Positions 1 to 6,477 of a DNA stretch of 6,916 nucleotides are shown piece by piece (the first letter of the stretch is position 1; each line of letters starts with the position of its first letter). The DNA lies in NCBI GenBank assembly GCA_023387935.1, contig JAEWHG010000072.1, positions 1 to 6,916 of the forward strand, in the 5' to 3' direction. Source of the DNA: Bacillota bacterium. Lineage in GTDB: Bacteria > Bacillota > Clostridia > Peptostreptococcales > Natronincolaceae. The notes below the pieces were generated by a model that worked only from the letters and a program-made list of their open reading frames with translations, was not told the origin of the DNA and did not search any database. Position numbers and translations under genes: made by a program.

Positions 1-52
1 AAGGAAAATATGGGTCGGAATAGTAAGTTTAAATTTTAAAAGGAGTGATTTT

Positions 53-1402
53 TTGAATAAACCAGGAAGAACCCCCTTAATGAGAGCTAAAAAACTAGAG
101 AAATATTTAGGTGTAGGAGAAATATACTTAAAGCTGGAAGGTACAAATCCATTTGGTCATAAATTTGATAGAATTTCTGAAGTAATGGTGAAGGATGCTC
201 TACACCATAACAACAAAGGACTTTTGGTAGATGGTTCCGATGATTATATTAACTCGGTGATACAGTTTTGTAAAGAGTATGACTTAGCTGTGAAGATTCC
301 ATTATTTAGAAACCAAAAATGGAAAGAAAGCTTATTTAATAAGGATCTCTTTGTAGATTTTAAAACCAGTAGACTAGATAGCAAAAATCAATTATTAGAT
401 AAATACTGTAAGGATAATAATTTCTATAATGCGTCTAACCATAATGCAAATAGACATCTTAGTATAATTTCTTTACAAAAAATAGGGGAAGAAATTGCTG
501 AAAAACTAGGCGACAATATCAGTACTATATTTACTCAACTAAGTTATGGGTATACAGTGTCAAGTATTTACAATGGATTTATAAGTAAATGGATAGAAGG
601 TGGAATAAATAAATATCCACAAATATTCTCGTGTACAATACCAAAAGGAAATGCTATCTATGACGATTATAAGAAAAATATGGAGATGTCTGATTTAGAA
701 GAATACAATATAAAAATCAATCGATATACTAGAAATTTATTTGTGGATGAAGGAGCGCTTTTCGAAGACACATTGAAAGCTATATACGATACAGACGGTA
801 GAATAATATCTGTAGATGAAAAGCTTCTAAAAGAAAGTGTTCAGGTACTAAAAAAGCAAGAGGATATCATATTATCTACGGAAGATGGGTATTCCTTCGC
901 TGGATTTTACAAGCTTGCGAAAGAGGGTAAAATAAAAAATGGAAAACATGTAATAGTTCTTAATGACGGAAAAAGTGACTTAGAGCTTTACCGAGTTACT
1001 AACTTTGATAGATATCCTAAAGAAACAATTTCTCAGTGGATCAAAGAATGGTTACAGGATTATTCTGATCCTATAGGAGAAACTATGGATGCAGTTACAT
1101 CTGCTGTAGAATCAGGCTTTATAATTTTAGCACTTAGAAATAATACACCGCAGGGTATATGCGTAGTTGTAAATCTTGGTTTTGAAGAATTTATCCCTAC
1201 ATATCATCTGGGATATATAGGCACAAAGGAAGGAAATAAAGGTAGGGGTATAGCGACAGAGCTAATTCACCAAATGATAGAGCTAACAAATGGGAAATTA
1301 TCTCTTCATGTAGATTTAGACAATAAACGAGCTAGAAAGTTATATGAAAAATTGGGATTTAAAACATCCTATTATAGAATGATATATTATACTGAACAGT
1401 AG
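53..1402 (+). CDS. PLP fold-type-II-like domain fused to a GNAT N-acetyltransferase domain
   Basis: A 449-residue protein with two domains. Residues about 5-310 resemble the threonine synthase/TrpB-like PLP enzymes: an opening RTPLMRAKKLEKYLG, then KLEGTNPFGHKFDR (28-40), which lines up with the lysine motif NPTGSFKDR. The lysine (K37) is one place early, and the usual glycine-rich phosphate-binding loop and SGNTG-type loop are not recognisable, so catalysis as a normal PLP enzyme is doubtful. Residues about 311-447 form a GNAT domain: the acetyl-CoA loop GNKGRGIA is at 394-401, and DLDNKRARKLYEKLGF (421-436) is the typical C-terminal helix and strand. The TTG start at 53 is chosen because AAAAGGAG at 38-45 lies 7 bases upstream and the protein begins at a family-like N-terminus. 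The frame is open to the left edge but has no better start there. Its substrate is unknown. It is closed off by its own terminator and is probably unrelated to the heme operon. Confidence 0.85.
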   Translation: MNKPGRTPLMRAKKLEKYLGVGEIYLKLEGTNPFGHKFDRISEVMVKDALHHNNKGLLVDGSDDYINSVIQFCKEYDLAVKIPLFRNQKWKESLFNKDLFVDFKTSRLDSKNQLLDKYCKDNNFYNASNHNANRHLSIISLQKIGEEIAEKLGDNISTIFTQLSYGYTVSSIYNGFISKWIEGGINKYPQIFSCTIPKGNAIYDDYKKNMEMSDLEEYNIKINRYTRNLFVDEGALFEDTLKAIYDTDGRIISVDEKLLKESVQVLKKQEDIILSTEDGYSFAGFYKLAKEGKIKNGKHVIVLNDGKSDLELYRVTNFDRYPKETISQWIKEWLQDYSDPIGETMDAVTSAVESGFIILALRNNTPQGICVVVNLGFEEFIPTYHLGYIGTKEGNKGRGIATELIHQMIELTNGKLSLHVDLDNKRARKLYEKLGFKTSYYRMIYYTEQ

Positions 1403-1409
1403 ACGAAGA

Positions 1410-1461
1410 AAGCCATATTACCAATCTTAATTAGAACTAAGGTTGGTACCATGGCTTTTTA
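1410..1461 (+). terminator. Rho-independent terminator of the PLP-GNAT gene
   Basis: A 20-base left arm (1410-1429) pairs with 1438-1457 around an 8-base loop. The stem has one two-base mismatch and one G-T wobble, and a run of T (1456-1460) follows at once. It begins 8 bases after the stop codon. On the other strand the stem is followed only by a weak T-rich stretch, so use as a terminator for the convergent AraC gene is possible but less certain. Confidence 0.85.
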
Positions 1462-1469
1462 TTGTGAAT

Positions 1470-1531
1470 ATAAGAAGGTTTTGGCGTACCCGTACGCAAT
1501 CTTTGATTGCGTTAACGGATCAGGTTCTTAT
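1470..1531. repeat. Nested inverted repeat in the convergent intergenic gap
   Basis: An 8-bp perfect stem (1494-1501 with 1505-1512, loop TTT) is extended by CCGT/ACGG (1490-1493 with 1515-1518, a two-base TA bulge on the right) and enclosed by a 7-bp outer stem (1470-1476 with 1525-1531). A second, mutually exclusive palindrome, GCGTAC-CC-GTACGC, lies at 1484-1497. The segment is visibly richer in G and C than its surroundings. It sits between the ends of two convergent genes, so it may be a terminator for the AraC gene, a structured 3' end or a dispersed intergenic repeat. No coding frame was seen in it. Confidence 0.6.
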
Positions 1532-1554
1532 TTTAGTAGCATTAGAAGGATTTT

Positions 1555-2295
1555 TTAAAAAATATAATCAATATTATTTTTATTATCTCTAAACTCTTTT
1601 GGTCTAACTCCAGTATATTTCTTAAACTGGGTTGTAAAGTAGCTTTGGCTATTAAAGCCCATAAGCACAGCTATATCTAAAATAGATTTATTGGAGTTGC
1701 AAAGCAGATATTTACTTTTTTCAATACGAGTATAGGTTAGATAATCTGTAAAGTTCATTTTTGTTTCCTTTTTAAATTGAGTGCAAAAATAGCATTTACT
1801 TAGGTTTACGTGGTCTGCAACTCTATCCAATGTAATGTCATCACCTAAATTATTATGTATATAGTCAATTGCCTTTCTTATGCATACATTATCTACATCA
1901 CTATTTAAGCTTCTGACAACTTGTGTCGTAAATCCTTTAACCATTTCCTTACCCATGACTATAACATCTTGTTTGGTTATACATTTTTCTATAGCTTTAG
2001 AGAAAGCAGTATATTTAGCTTTCCCACTATAAGGAGAAACTGATTTTTTTATTACACTATGGGAAATTAGCATGGCAAGAGATATTATATAGTTTTTTAA
2101 ACATCGAATTTCATCATTGCCAATAATATTGTAAATGGTGGATTTAGAGAAAAAGCTATCGTATAGCTTTAATGCATTATTTATTTCTGCATTTAAAATC
2201 ACTTCTATTAATTCCATTTCAAATTCATAAATCTTATATAAGTCATCCATATCTGGCTTAGGAAAACACATGTTTTCTATTAAATGATTAATCAT
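1555..2295 (-). CDS. AraC-family transcriptional regulator
   Basis: A 246-residue DNA-binding regulator. The C-terminal third is a classic AraC double helix-turn-helix: the first about residues 154-177 (ITLDRVADHVNLSKCYF), the second about 203-226 (SILDIAVLMGFNSQSYF), ending with GVRPKEFR (229-236), the family signature. The N-terminal 130 residues look all-helical, with the LKNYIISLAMLISHSV segment typical of many Firmicute AraC proteins rather than a cupin sugar-binding domain. The start is set at the ATG at 2295-2293, because AAGGAG lies 10 bases upstream. An in-frame ATG 30 bases earlier would place that ribosome site inside the gene. It is divergent from the heme/reductase operon across a 185-bp gap, and a Fur-box match lies just upstream, so it is probably iron-responsive and probably regulates the operon. 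The first recognition helix carries an unusual CYFC. The effector is unknown. Confidence 0.9.
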   Translation of the reverse strand: MINHLIENMCFPKPDMDDLYKIYEFEMELIEVILNAEINNALKLYDSFFSKSTIYNIIGNDEIRCLKNYIISLAMLISHSVIKKSVSPYSGKAKYTAFSKAIEKCITKQDVIVMGKEMVKGFTTQVVRSLNSDVDNVCIRKAIDYIHNNLGDDITLDRVADHVNLSKCYFCTQFKKETKMNFTDYLTYTRIEKSKYLLCNSNKSILDIAVLMGFNSQSYFTTQFKKYTGVRPKEFRDNKNNIDYIF

Positions 2296-2310
2296 AATAT
2301 CTACGCTCCT

Positions 2311-2330
2311 TATAATGAAAATCATTATTA
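2311..2330. promoter_or_regulatory. Fur box in front of the AraC-family gene
   Basis: The stretch at 2311-2329 (TATAATGAAAATCATTATT) matches the classical 19-bp Fur box GATAATGATAATCATTATC at 16 of 19 positions. It also matches the Bacillus 7-1-7 form at 13 of 15 (2316-2330). It lies 16 bp upstream of the chosen AraC start, on top of or just upstream of its ribosome site, so bound Fur would block transcription. Fur is known to repress with ferrous iron bound; its action here is inferred. Confidence 0.75.
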
Positions 2331-2349
2331 CTTAATAATATGATATCTT

Positions 2350-2377
2350 ATTTTATAAAAAAAGAAAAGAAATTCAA
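2350..2377 (-). promoter_or_regulatory. Candidate sigma-A promoter of the AraC-family gene
   Basis: Read on the minus strand, TTGAAT (2377-2372) and TAAAAT (2355-2350) are separated by 16 bases. Each hexamer is close to TTGACA/TATAAT. Transcription would start near 2342, putting the Fur box in the early transcribed region. The region is very AT-rich, so chance matches are common and the call is tentative. Confidence 0.4.
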
Positions 2378-2403
2378 AAATATCTTAAAAAAAAAGAAAT
2401 ATA

Positions 2404-2430
2404 TTTGAGATATATCAAAGAAATTTGAGT
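2404..2430. promoter_or_regulatory. Possible AraC-type operator: direct repeat TTTGAG spaced by 20 bp
   Basis: TTTGAG occurs at 2404-2409 and again at 2424-2429, exactly 20 bp apart, about two helical turns. The wider copies ATATTTGAG and AAATTTGAG differ by one base. The left copy is also half of a near-palindrome, TTTGA-GATATA-TCAAA (2404-2419). AraC proteins commonly bind two direct half-sites spaced by about two turns. This one lies directly upstream of, and overlaps, the candidate -35 of the operon. Binding is inferred only. Confidence 0.3.
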
Positions 2431-2454
2431 AATATAGTAAAAGTAAATGATAAA
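2425..2454 (+). promoter_or_regulatory. Candidate promoter of the heme/reductase operon
   Basis: TTGAGT (2425-2430) and GATAAA (2449-2454) lie 18 bases apart, imperfect but reasonable -35 and -10 elements. The -10 overlaps the Fur box at 2448-2462, a usual arrangement for iron repression. The weak match would fit a promoter that needs an activator, such as the divergent AraC protein. Other placements in this AT-rich stretch are possible. Confidence 0.35.
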
Positions 2455-2462
2455 TATTATCA
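2448..2462. promoter_or_regulatory. Fur box in front of the heme/reductase operon
   Basis: TGATAA-ATA-TTATCA is a perfect 6-3-6 inverted repeat and matches the Bacillus 7-1-7 Fur consensus TGATAATNATTATCA at 14 of 15 positions. It ends 3 bases before the AAGGAGG ribosome site of the flavodoxin gene and overlaps the candidate -10. It predicts repression of the whole downstream operon when iron is plentiful. Confidence 0.8.
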
Positions 2463-2480
2463 TATAAGGAGGCAATTCAA

Positions 2481-2987
2481 GTGAGAATAAATATAGTGTT
2501 TTCTTCTTTAACTGGAAATACAAAAAAGGTAGCTTATGAGATTTTAAAGATGATGCCAAAAGATACGAAAATATATGATTTAAAGGAATTAGATCGGGAA
2601 TTAGAGGATGAGGTTTTAATCTTAGGCTATTGGGTTGACCGAGCTAAGCCTAATAAAGAAATGTATAATTTTATGGAAGGACTACAGGGAAAAAAGATAA
2701 TAACTTTTGGTACTTTAGGAGCCTATCCAGATTCGGAACACGCCAATGAGACAAAAGAAAATGTTACTAAGCTTTTAGCAGAAAATAATCAGGTTTTAGG
2801 AAATTTTCTTTGTCAGGGTAAAATTGATCCAAAATTAACTGAAATGTTTAAGAATGGTGGCGGAAAGATGGCTCATGCTATGACGCCAGAAAGATTAAAA
2901 AGACATGAAGATGCAGCGAAACATCCTAATGAAGAGGATTTTAATAATGCGAGAGCGTTTATACAAGCAATAATGAATAATTTATAA
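2481..2987 (+). CDS. Flavodoxin-family protein, first gene of the operon
   Basis: A 168-residue cytoplasmic flavodoxin-fold protein, expected to bind FMN and carry single electrons. The first strand and phosphate loop, INIVFSSLTGNT (3-14), match the flavodoxin P-loop. GYWVDRAKPN (49-58) and FGTLGAYPDSEHA (76-88) sit where the two FMN ring-contacting loops fall; W51 and Y82 are candidate stacking residues. The form FGTLGAYPDSEHA is typical of the larger clostridial flavodoxin family that, as I recall it, includes BilS, the partner of bilirubin reductase; that kinship is from memory. The GTG start at 2481 has AAGGAGG (2466-2472) 8 bases upstream. It sits 14 bases before the NifH-like gene, so it is the likely electron donor to that protein or to a heme-related step. 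A Fur box lies in front. Confidence 0.85.
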   Translation: MRINIVFSSLTGNTKKVAYEILKMMPKDTKIYDLKELDRELEDEVLILGYWVDRAKPNKEMYNFMEGLQGKKIITFGTLGAYPDSEHANETKENVTKLLAENNQVLGNFLCQGKIDPKLTEMFKNGGGKMAHAMTPERLKRHEDAAKHPNEEDFNNARAFIQAIMNNL

Positions 2988-3001
2988 AAGGAGAAATTTC
3001 G

Positions 3002-3766
3002 ATGAAAAAAATTGCAATATATGGTAAAGGTGGAATAGGAAAGTCAACTACTGTATCGAATCTATCTGCTGCCTTATCAAACTTAGGATATAAGGTTATG
3101 CAAGTAGGTTGTGATCCTAAGGCAGATTCAACAAAAACCCTTATGCAAGGAAAGTTTATACCGACTGTATTAAATGTTCTAAGAGATAATGGAGATGATA
3201 TTGATCTAGAAGACATCGTATTTAAAGGATATAACGGTGTACTATGCGTAGAGGCAGGAGGGCCTACTCCTGGAATCGGCTGTGCAGGAAGAGGTATTAT
3301 TACTGCCTTTGAAAAGCTAGAAGAGTTAGAAGCGTTTGAAACTTATAAACCGGACATTGTTATTTACGATGTGCTAGGTGATGTTGTTTGTGGTGGATTT
3401 GCGATGCCAATTAGAAATCAATATGCAAACGAGGTGTACATTGTCACTTCTGGTGAAATGATGTCCATGTATGCTGCATCAAATATTTCAAGGGCTGTAG
3501 CGCAATTCAAATCAAGGGGTTATGCAGAGCTTAAGGGCTTAATATTAAATGCTAAAAATGTGGAGAATGAAAAAGAATTAGTAGATAAATTGTGTGAAGA
3601 AATAGACACCAATATTTTTCATTACATACCAAGAAATCCACTGGTACAAGAGGCAGAAAATACAGGTAGAACTGTAATAGAGTCTTTTGTAGATTCTGAT
3701 ATGGCAAATATATATATAGATTTAGCAAAAAAAATAATGGGGGAATATAAAAATGAAGAAATTTAA
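3002..3766 (+). CDS. NifH/BchL-like nitrogenase iron protein (ATP-dependent reductase)
   Basis: A 254-residue member of the NifH/BchL/CfbC family: a homodimer expected to hold one [4Fe-4S] cluster between subunits and pass electrons, with ATP hydrolysis, to a component-1 partner. The Walker A motif GKGGIGKS is at 8-15, switch I DPKADST at 38-44, and the cluster cysteines are C94 (in GIGCAGRG) and C130 (in VVCGGFAMPIR). R97 matches the arginine that is ADP-ribosylated in some NifH proteins. It is shorter than classical NifH (about 275-295), mostly at the C-terminus. The ATG at 3002 has AAAAGGAG 8 bases upstream. The gene overlaps the next by 14 bases, indicating translational coupling to the heme-binding protein. 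With no nif genes visible and a heme transporter in the same operon, a role in nitrogen fixation is unlikely; reduction of a tetrapyrrole is inferred. No nif symbol is given for that reason. Confidence 0.93.
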   Translation: MKKIAIYGKGGIGKSTTVSNLSAALSNLGYKVMQVGCDPKADSTKTLMQGKFIPTVLNVLRDNGDDIDLEDIVFKGYNGVLCVEAGGPTPGIGCAGRGIITAFEKLEELEAFETYKPDIVIYDVLGDVVCGGFAMPIRNQYANEVYIVTSGEMMSMYAASNISRAVAQFKSRGYAELKGLILNAKNVENEKELVDKLCEEIDTNIFHYIPRNPLVQEAENTGRTVIESFVDSDMANIYIDLAKKIMGEYKNEEI

Positions 3767-4667
3767 ATTATTAACAGCATTAACATTAAGTGCAGCTATA
3801 ATAATGACGGGCTGTGGTGGAGCGGCAGATATAGATTCTCAAACTAACCAAGATGCAGCAAATGAAACTGTGGTAGAGGAATTAGAAAGCAAGAGAATTG
3901 TTGCAGGCTCAGTTATGTCAGCAGAACTATTAGATTTATTAGAAATTGATTCTGTTGGTGTTGTAACATCATCAAAACCATTACCGGAGAGATATGCGGA
4001 TACTCCTAAAATAGGTCTTCCAATGAAACCAGACTTAGAATCCATAATTGGTCTAGAACCAGAAATTTACGTATCGGAATCGAGCTTAAAAGAAGGCTTA
4101 GACGGATTATTTGCAGGTCAAAAATTTGAAAGATTATATTTTGATAATAGCTCCTACGATAAAGTTTTAGAAAATATTAGAACTTTAGGTAAAGCAGTAG
4201 GAAGAGAAGATAAAGCAGAAGAAATAATCGCTAACTATGAAAAAGGAGCAAAAGAGGTAATCGAGTCAGTAAATGGTAAGGAATCACCATCAGTGCTAAT
4301 TATATTTGGAACTCCTGAAAGCTTTATGATAGCAACAGAAAACACATTTGTTGGAGATTTAGTTAAAAAACTAGGTGGTAACAACGTAGCTTCTGAAATA
4401 TCTAAGGCACCAAGCCCATATATAGCTTTTAGTTTAGAAACTGTAGGTAATATTAATCCAGATGTTATTTTAAGATTAACACATGCAGATCCAGCTGCTA
4501 GTAAAGAAGCCTTTGATAAAGAGTTTGAAAATGATTTCTGGAGTAATTTAGATGCAGTTAAAAATGGAGAAGTATACGATTTAGATAACACATACTTCGG
4601 TGTTACAGCAAATACTAGATTAGTTGAGGCGCTAGACGAGATGGCCAAAATACTTTATGAAAAATAA
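3753..4667 (+). CDS. isdE: IsdE-like heme ABC transporter substrate-binding lipoprotein
   Basis: A 304-residue class III binding protein (Peripla_BP_2 fold). The N-terminus MKKFKLLTALTLSAAIIMTGC is a lipoprotein signal with the modified cysteine at C21, so the protein is anchored on the outer face of the membrane. The body resembles S. aureus IsdE throughout as I remember that sequence: PLPERYADTPKIGLPMKPD (76-94), SFMIATENTFVGDLVKKLGG (190-209), NINPDVILRLTHADP (233-247), KNGEVYDLDNTYFGVTAN (270-287). IsdE holds heme through Met78 and His229; the equivalent residues M91 (GLPM) and H244 (LRLTH) are both kept, which strongly suggests a heme ligand. The ATG at 3753 lies inside the end of the NifH-like gene, with GGGGGA 8 bases upstream. 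It delivers its ligand to the two genes that follow. A related metalloporphyrin as ligand cannot be excluded. Confidence 0.9.
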   Translation: MKKFKLLTALTLSAAIIMTGCGGAADIDSQTNQDAANETVVEELESKRIVAGSVMSAELLDLLEIDSVGVVTSSKPLPERYADTPKIGLPMKPDLESIIGLEPEIYVSESSLKEGLDGLFAGQKFERLYFDNSSYDKVLENIRTLGKAVGREDKAEEIIANYEKGAKEVIESVNGKESPSVLIIFGTPESFMIATENTFVGDLVKKLGGNNVASEISKAPSPYIAFSLETVGNINPDVILRLTHADPAASKEAFDKEFENDFWSNLDAVKNGEVYDLDNTYFGVTANTRLVEALDEMAKILYEK

Positions 4668-4683
4668 TTAAGGGTGAATATAT

Positions 4684-5679
4684 ATGGAAATGACTAAAAC
4701 CATAAAAAATAATAAATATATTTTCCTAATTGGTTCCGTATTTCTACTACTGTTCGTACTTCTTTTGGCATTAAGATTAGGTAGTGTTGAATATTCCTAT
4801 AGTCAAATATTTAAGGTTTTATCTAATCCTGAAATGACTGCTGATAGAAATATAATATTTAATGTTAGGTTACCTAGGATATTAATCGCTACTATGATCG
4901 GAGCAAACCTAGCTGTGGCAGGAGCCTTATTACAAGCCGTAATGCAAAATCCATTGGCAGACCCTGGTTTAACTGGGGTTTCCTCTGGAGCTAGCTTAGC
5001 TGCTATTATAATAATGCTTTTATTTCCGAAATACACATATTTAGTTCCTTTAGTAGCTTTTTTTGGTGGAGCTTTTGCTTGTGCATTAGTGTACTTACTA
5101 GCTTGGAAAAATGGAATTAAGCCCATAAGAATAGTACTTGCAGGGGTAGCCATAAATGCCATATTAGGTGGAGGAACATCATTATTATCCACATTGTTTA
5201 GTGATAGAATCCAAGGAATTCTTATGTGGGTAAATGGAAGTATTAGTGGAAAAACATGGTCAGATGTAAAAATCTTAGCCATATATAGCTCAATTGGTAT
5301 TGTTGTATCTATGTTTTTCATAAGAAAGGCTAATATTTTACAGCTTGGTGATGAAATGTCTTCCAACTTAGGTGTAAATACAAATAAATACAGATTAATC
5401 ATATCTCTTATAGCAGTATTTTTAGCTGGTATTTCAACTGCAATAGTAGGTGTAGTGGGATTTGTGGGACTTATAGTTCCGCACATATCAAGACTTATTA
5501 TTGGCTCTGATTATAAGTACATGCTACCTTTTAGTGTATTTACAGGTAGTGCATTATTGCTATTAGGCGATACCTTTGCAAGAACTGTAGTTAGACCAAT
5601 AGAGCTTCCTGTTGGAGTTATTATGGCAGTAATTGGAGGTCCCTTTTTTCTATATCTATTAAGGAGGGGAAATGCGTAA
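4684..5679 (+). CDS. isdF: FecCD/IsdF-type heme or siderophore ABC permease
   Basis: A 331-residue integral membrane protein of the FecCD/BtuC family, the usual length, expected to work as a homodimer with about ten membrane helices. Landmarks in order: first hydrophobic helix about 12-30, RLPR (62-65), GALLQAVMQNPLADPGLTG (80-98), the LGDEMSSNLGVN segment (221-232) that contacts the ATPase, GFVGLIVPHISR (259-270), and the C-terminal PIELPVGVIMAVIGGPFFLY (305-324). It begins 16 bases after the binding-protein gene with AGGGTGA 6 bases before the ATG, and shares one base with the ATPase gene, so the three transporter proteins are made together. Substrate choice rests on the IsdE-like partner, since the permease family also carries siderophores and cobalamin. 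The symbol follows that partner. Confidence 0.88.
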   Translation: MEMTKTIKNNKYIFLIGSVFLLLFVLLLALRLGSVEYSYSQIFKVLSNPEMTADRNIIFNVRLPRILIATMIGANLAVAGALLQAVMQNPLADPGLTGVSSGASLAAIIIMLLFPKYTYLVPLVAFFGGAFACALVYLLAWKNGIKPIRIVLAGVAINAILGGGTSLLSTLFSDRIQGILMWVNGSISGKTWSDVKILAIYSSIGIVVSMFFIRKANILQLGDEMSSNLGVNTNKYRLIISLIAVFLAGISTAIVGVVGFVGLIVPHISRLIIGSDYKYMLPFSVFTGSALLLLGDTFARTVVRPIELPVGVIMAVIGGPFFLYLLRRGNA

Positions 5680-6476
5680 TGATAGAAACGAAAAATCTAT
5701 GTGTAGGATATGAAGAGAAAATCGTTGTTGAAGATTTTTCATTGAATATATGTGAAGGAGAAATGGTATCGATAATAGGCCCTAATGGATCTGGAAAATC
5801 TACAATACTTAAGGCTATATCCAGACTTCTTAAACATCAAGGTGGTGCAATATATTTAGAAAAAGAAGATATTAGTGATATGAATATTAAAAATATAGCA
5901 CAAAAAATGTCTACTTTATCTCAACATAATAGAAGTCCAGAGGATATCAAGGTAAAGGAATTAATTTATTACGGAAGATTGCCACATAAAAAGTGGCATG
6001 AAAGAAGAAATAAAGAAGACGATGAAATCATAAATTGGGCAATTAACCAAACTTCTCTAAATGGCTATGAGGATAAAAACGTATCGGAGCTTTCGGGCGG
6101 AGAAAGACAGAGAGTTTGGATCGCTATGGCATTGGCTCAAAAACCTAAACTTTTATTATTAGATGAGCCAACCACATATCTGGATATATGCCATCAGTTA
6201 GAAGTAATGGAGCTTGTTAAATCATTAAACAAGGAATTAAACCTTACTGTAATAATGGTTTTACATGATTTAGGCCAGGCTGCTAAGTACAGTCATAGAG
6301 TTGTAGTGCTAAAGGATGGGAACCTAGCAGTAGAAGGTCGTCCTTACGATGTATTGACAGAGGATTTAATTAGGGAAGTATATAATGTTGAAGTTTGTAT
6401 TAGAAAAGATATTTTAAAAGGTGAAGTTATAATACATCCTATGGGTGTTTGTAAAAGTTGTGAAAAGAGGTGTTAA
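5679..6476 (+). CDS. Heme/iron ABC transporter ATPase with a cysteine-rich tail
   Basis: A 265-residue FecE/BtuD-type ATPase that would drive the permease from the cytoplasm. All working motifs are intact: Walker A GPNGSGKS (34-41), Q-loop Q82, signature LSGGERQR (138-145), Walker B LLLLDEP (158-164), H-loop H196. The ATG overlaps the permease stop (TAATG), with AAGGAGGGGA 8 bases upstream. Its last residues carry an unusual cysteine set, GVCKSCEKRC (256-265): C258, C261 and C265, with C240 and H253 nearby. This could hold a metal or iron-sulfur cluster and sense iron or redox state, or could be incidental. The frame ends one base before the component-1-like gene starts, so the transporter is coupled directly to the reductase. 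Confidence 0.92.
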   Translation: MIETKNLCVGYEEKIVVEDFSLNICEGEMVSIIGPNGSGKSTILKAISRLLKHQGGAIYLEKEDISDMNIKNIAQKMSTLSQHNRSPEDIKVKELIYYGRLPHKKWHERRNKEDDEIINWAINQTSLNGYEDKNVSELSGGERQRVWIAMALAQKPKLLLLDEPTTYLDICHQLEVMELVKSLNKELNLTVIMVLHDLGQAAKYSHRVVVLKDGNLAVEGRPYDVLTEDLIREVYNVEVCIRKDILKGEVIIHPMGVCKSCEKRC

Positions 6477-6477
6477 T

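Noticed and set aside
1..39. Possible tail of an upstream gene (frames ending at TAG 21-23 or TAA 37-39)
   Set aside because: Too short to recognise a product or choose the frame; not called.
53..1402. Threonine synthase or cysteine synthase
   Set aside because: The lysine motif is shifted by one, the phosphate-binding glycine loops are missing and a GNAT domain is fused, so a standard synthase call is not supported.
2296..2325. Upstream in-frame ATG giving a 10-residue longer AraC protein
   Set aside because: The AAGGAG ribosome site would then lie inside the coding frame, and the Fur box would overlap the start. The ATG at 2295-2293 has the correct spacing from that site.
2385..2396. A/T run as a terminator on the minus strand
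   Set aside because: No stem-loop precedes the T run, and the region is a divergent promoter.
2374..2559. Minus-strand frame across the operon promoter
   Set aside because: It overlaps the regulatory region and the flavodoxin start, has a low-complexity F/Y/I-rich composition and no ribosome site was seen.
4803..5486. Long minus-strand open frame inside the permease gene, with similar shadows at 2959-3216, 3839-4045, 4235-4648 and 6708-6890
   Set aside because: Each lies wholly or almost wholly antisense to genes with clear family motifs and shows no recognisable domain of its own.
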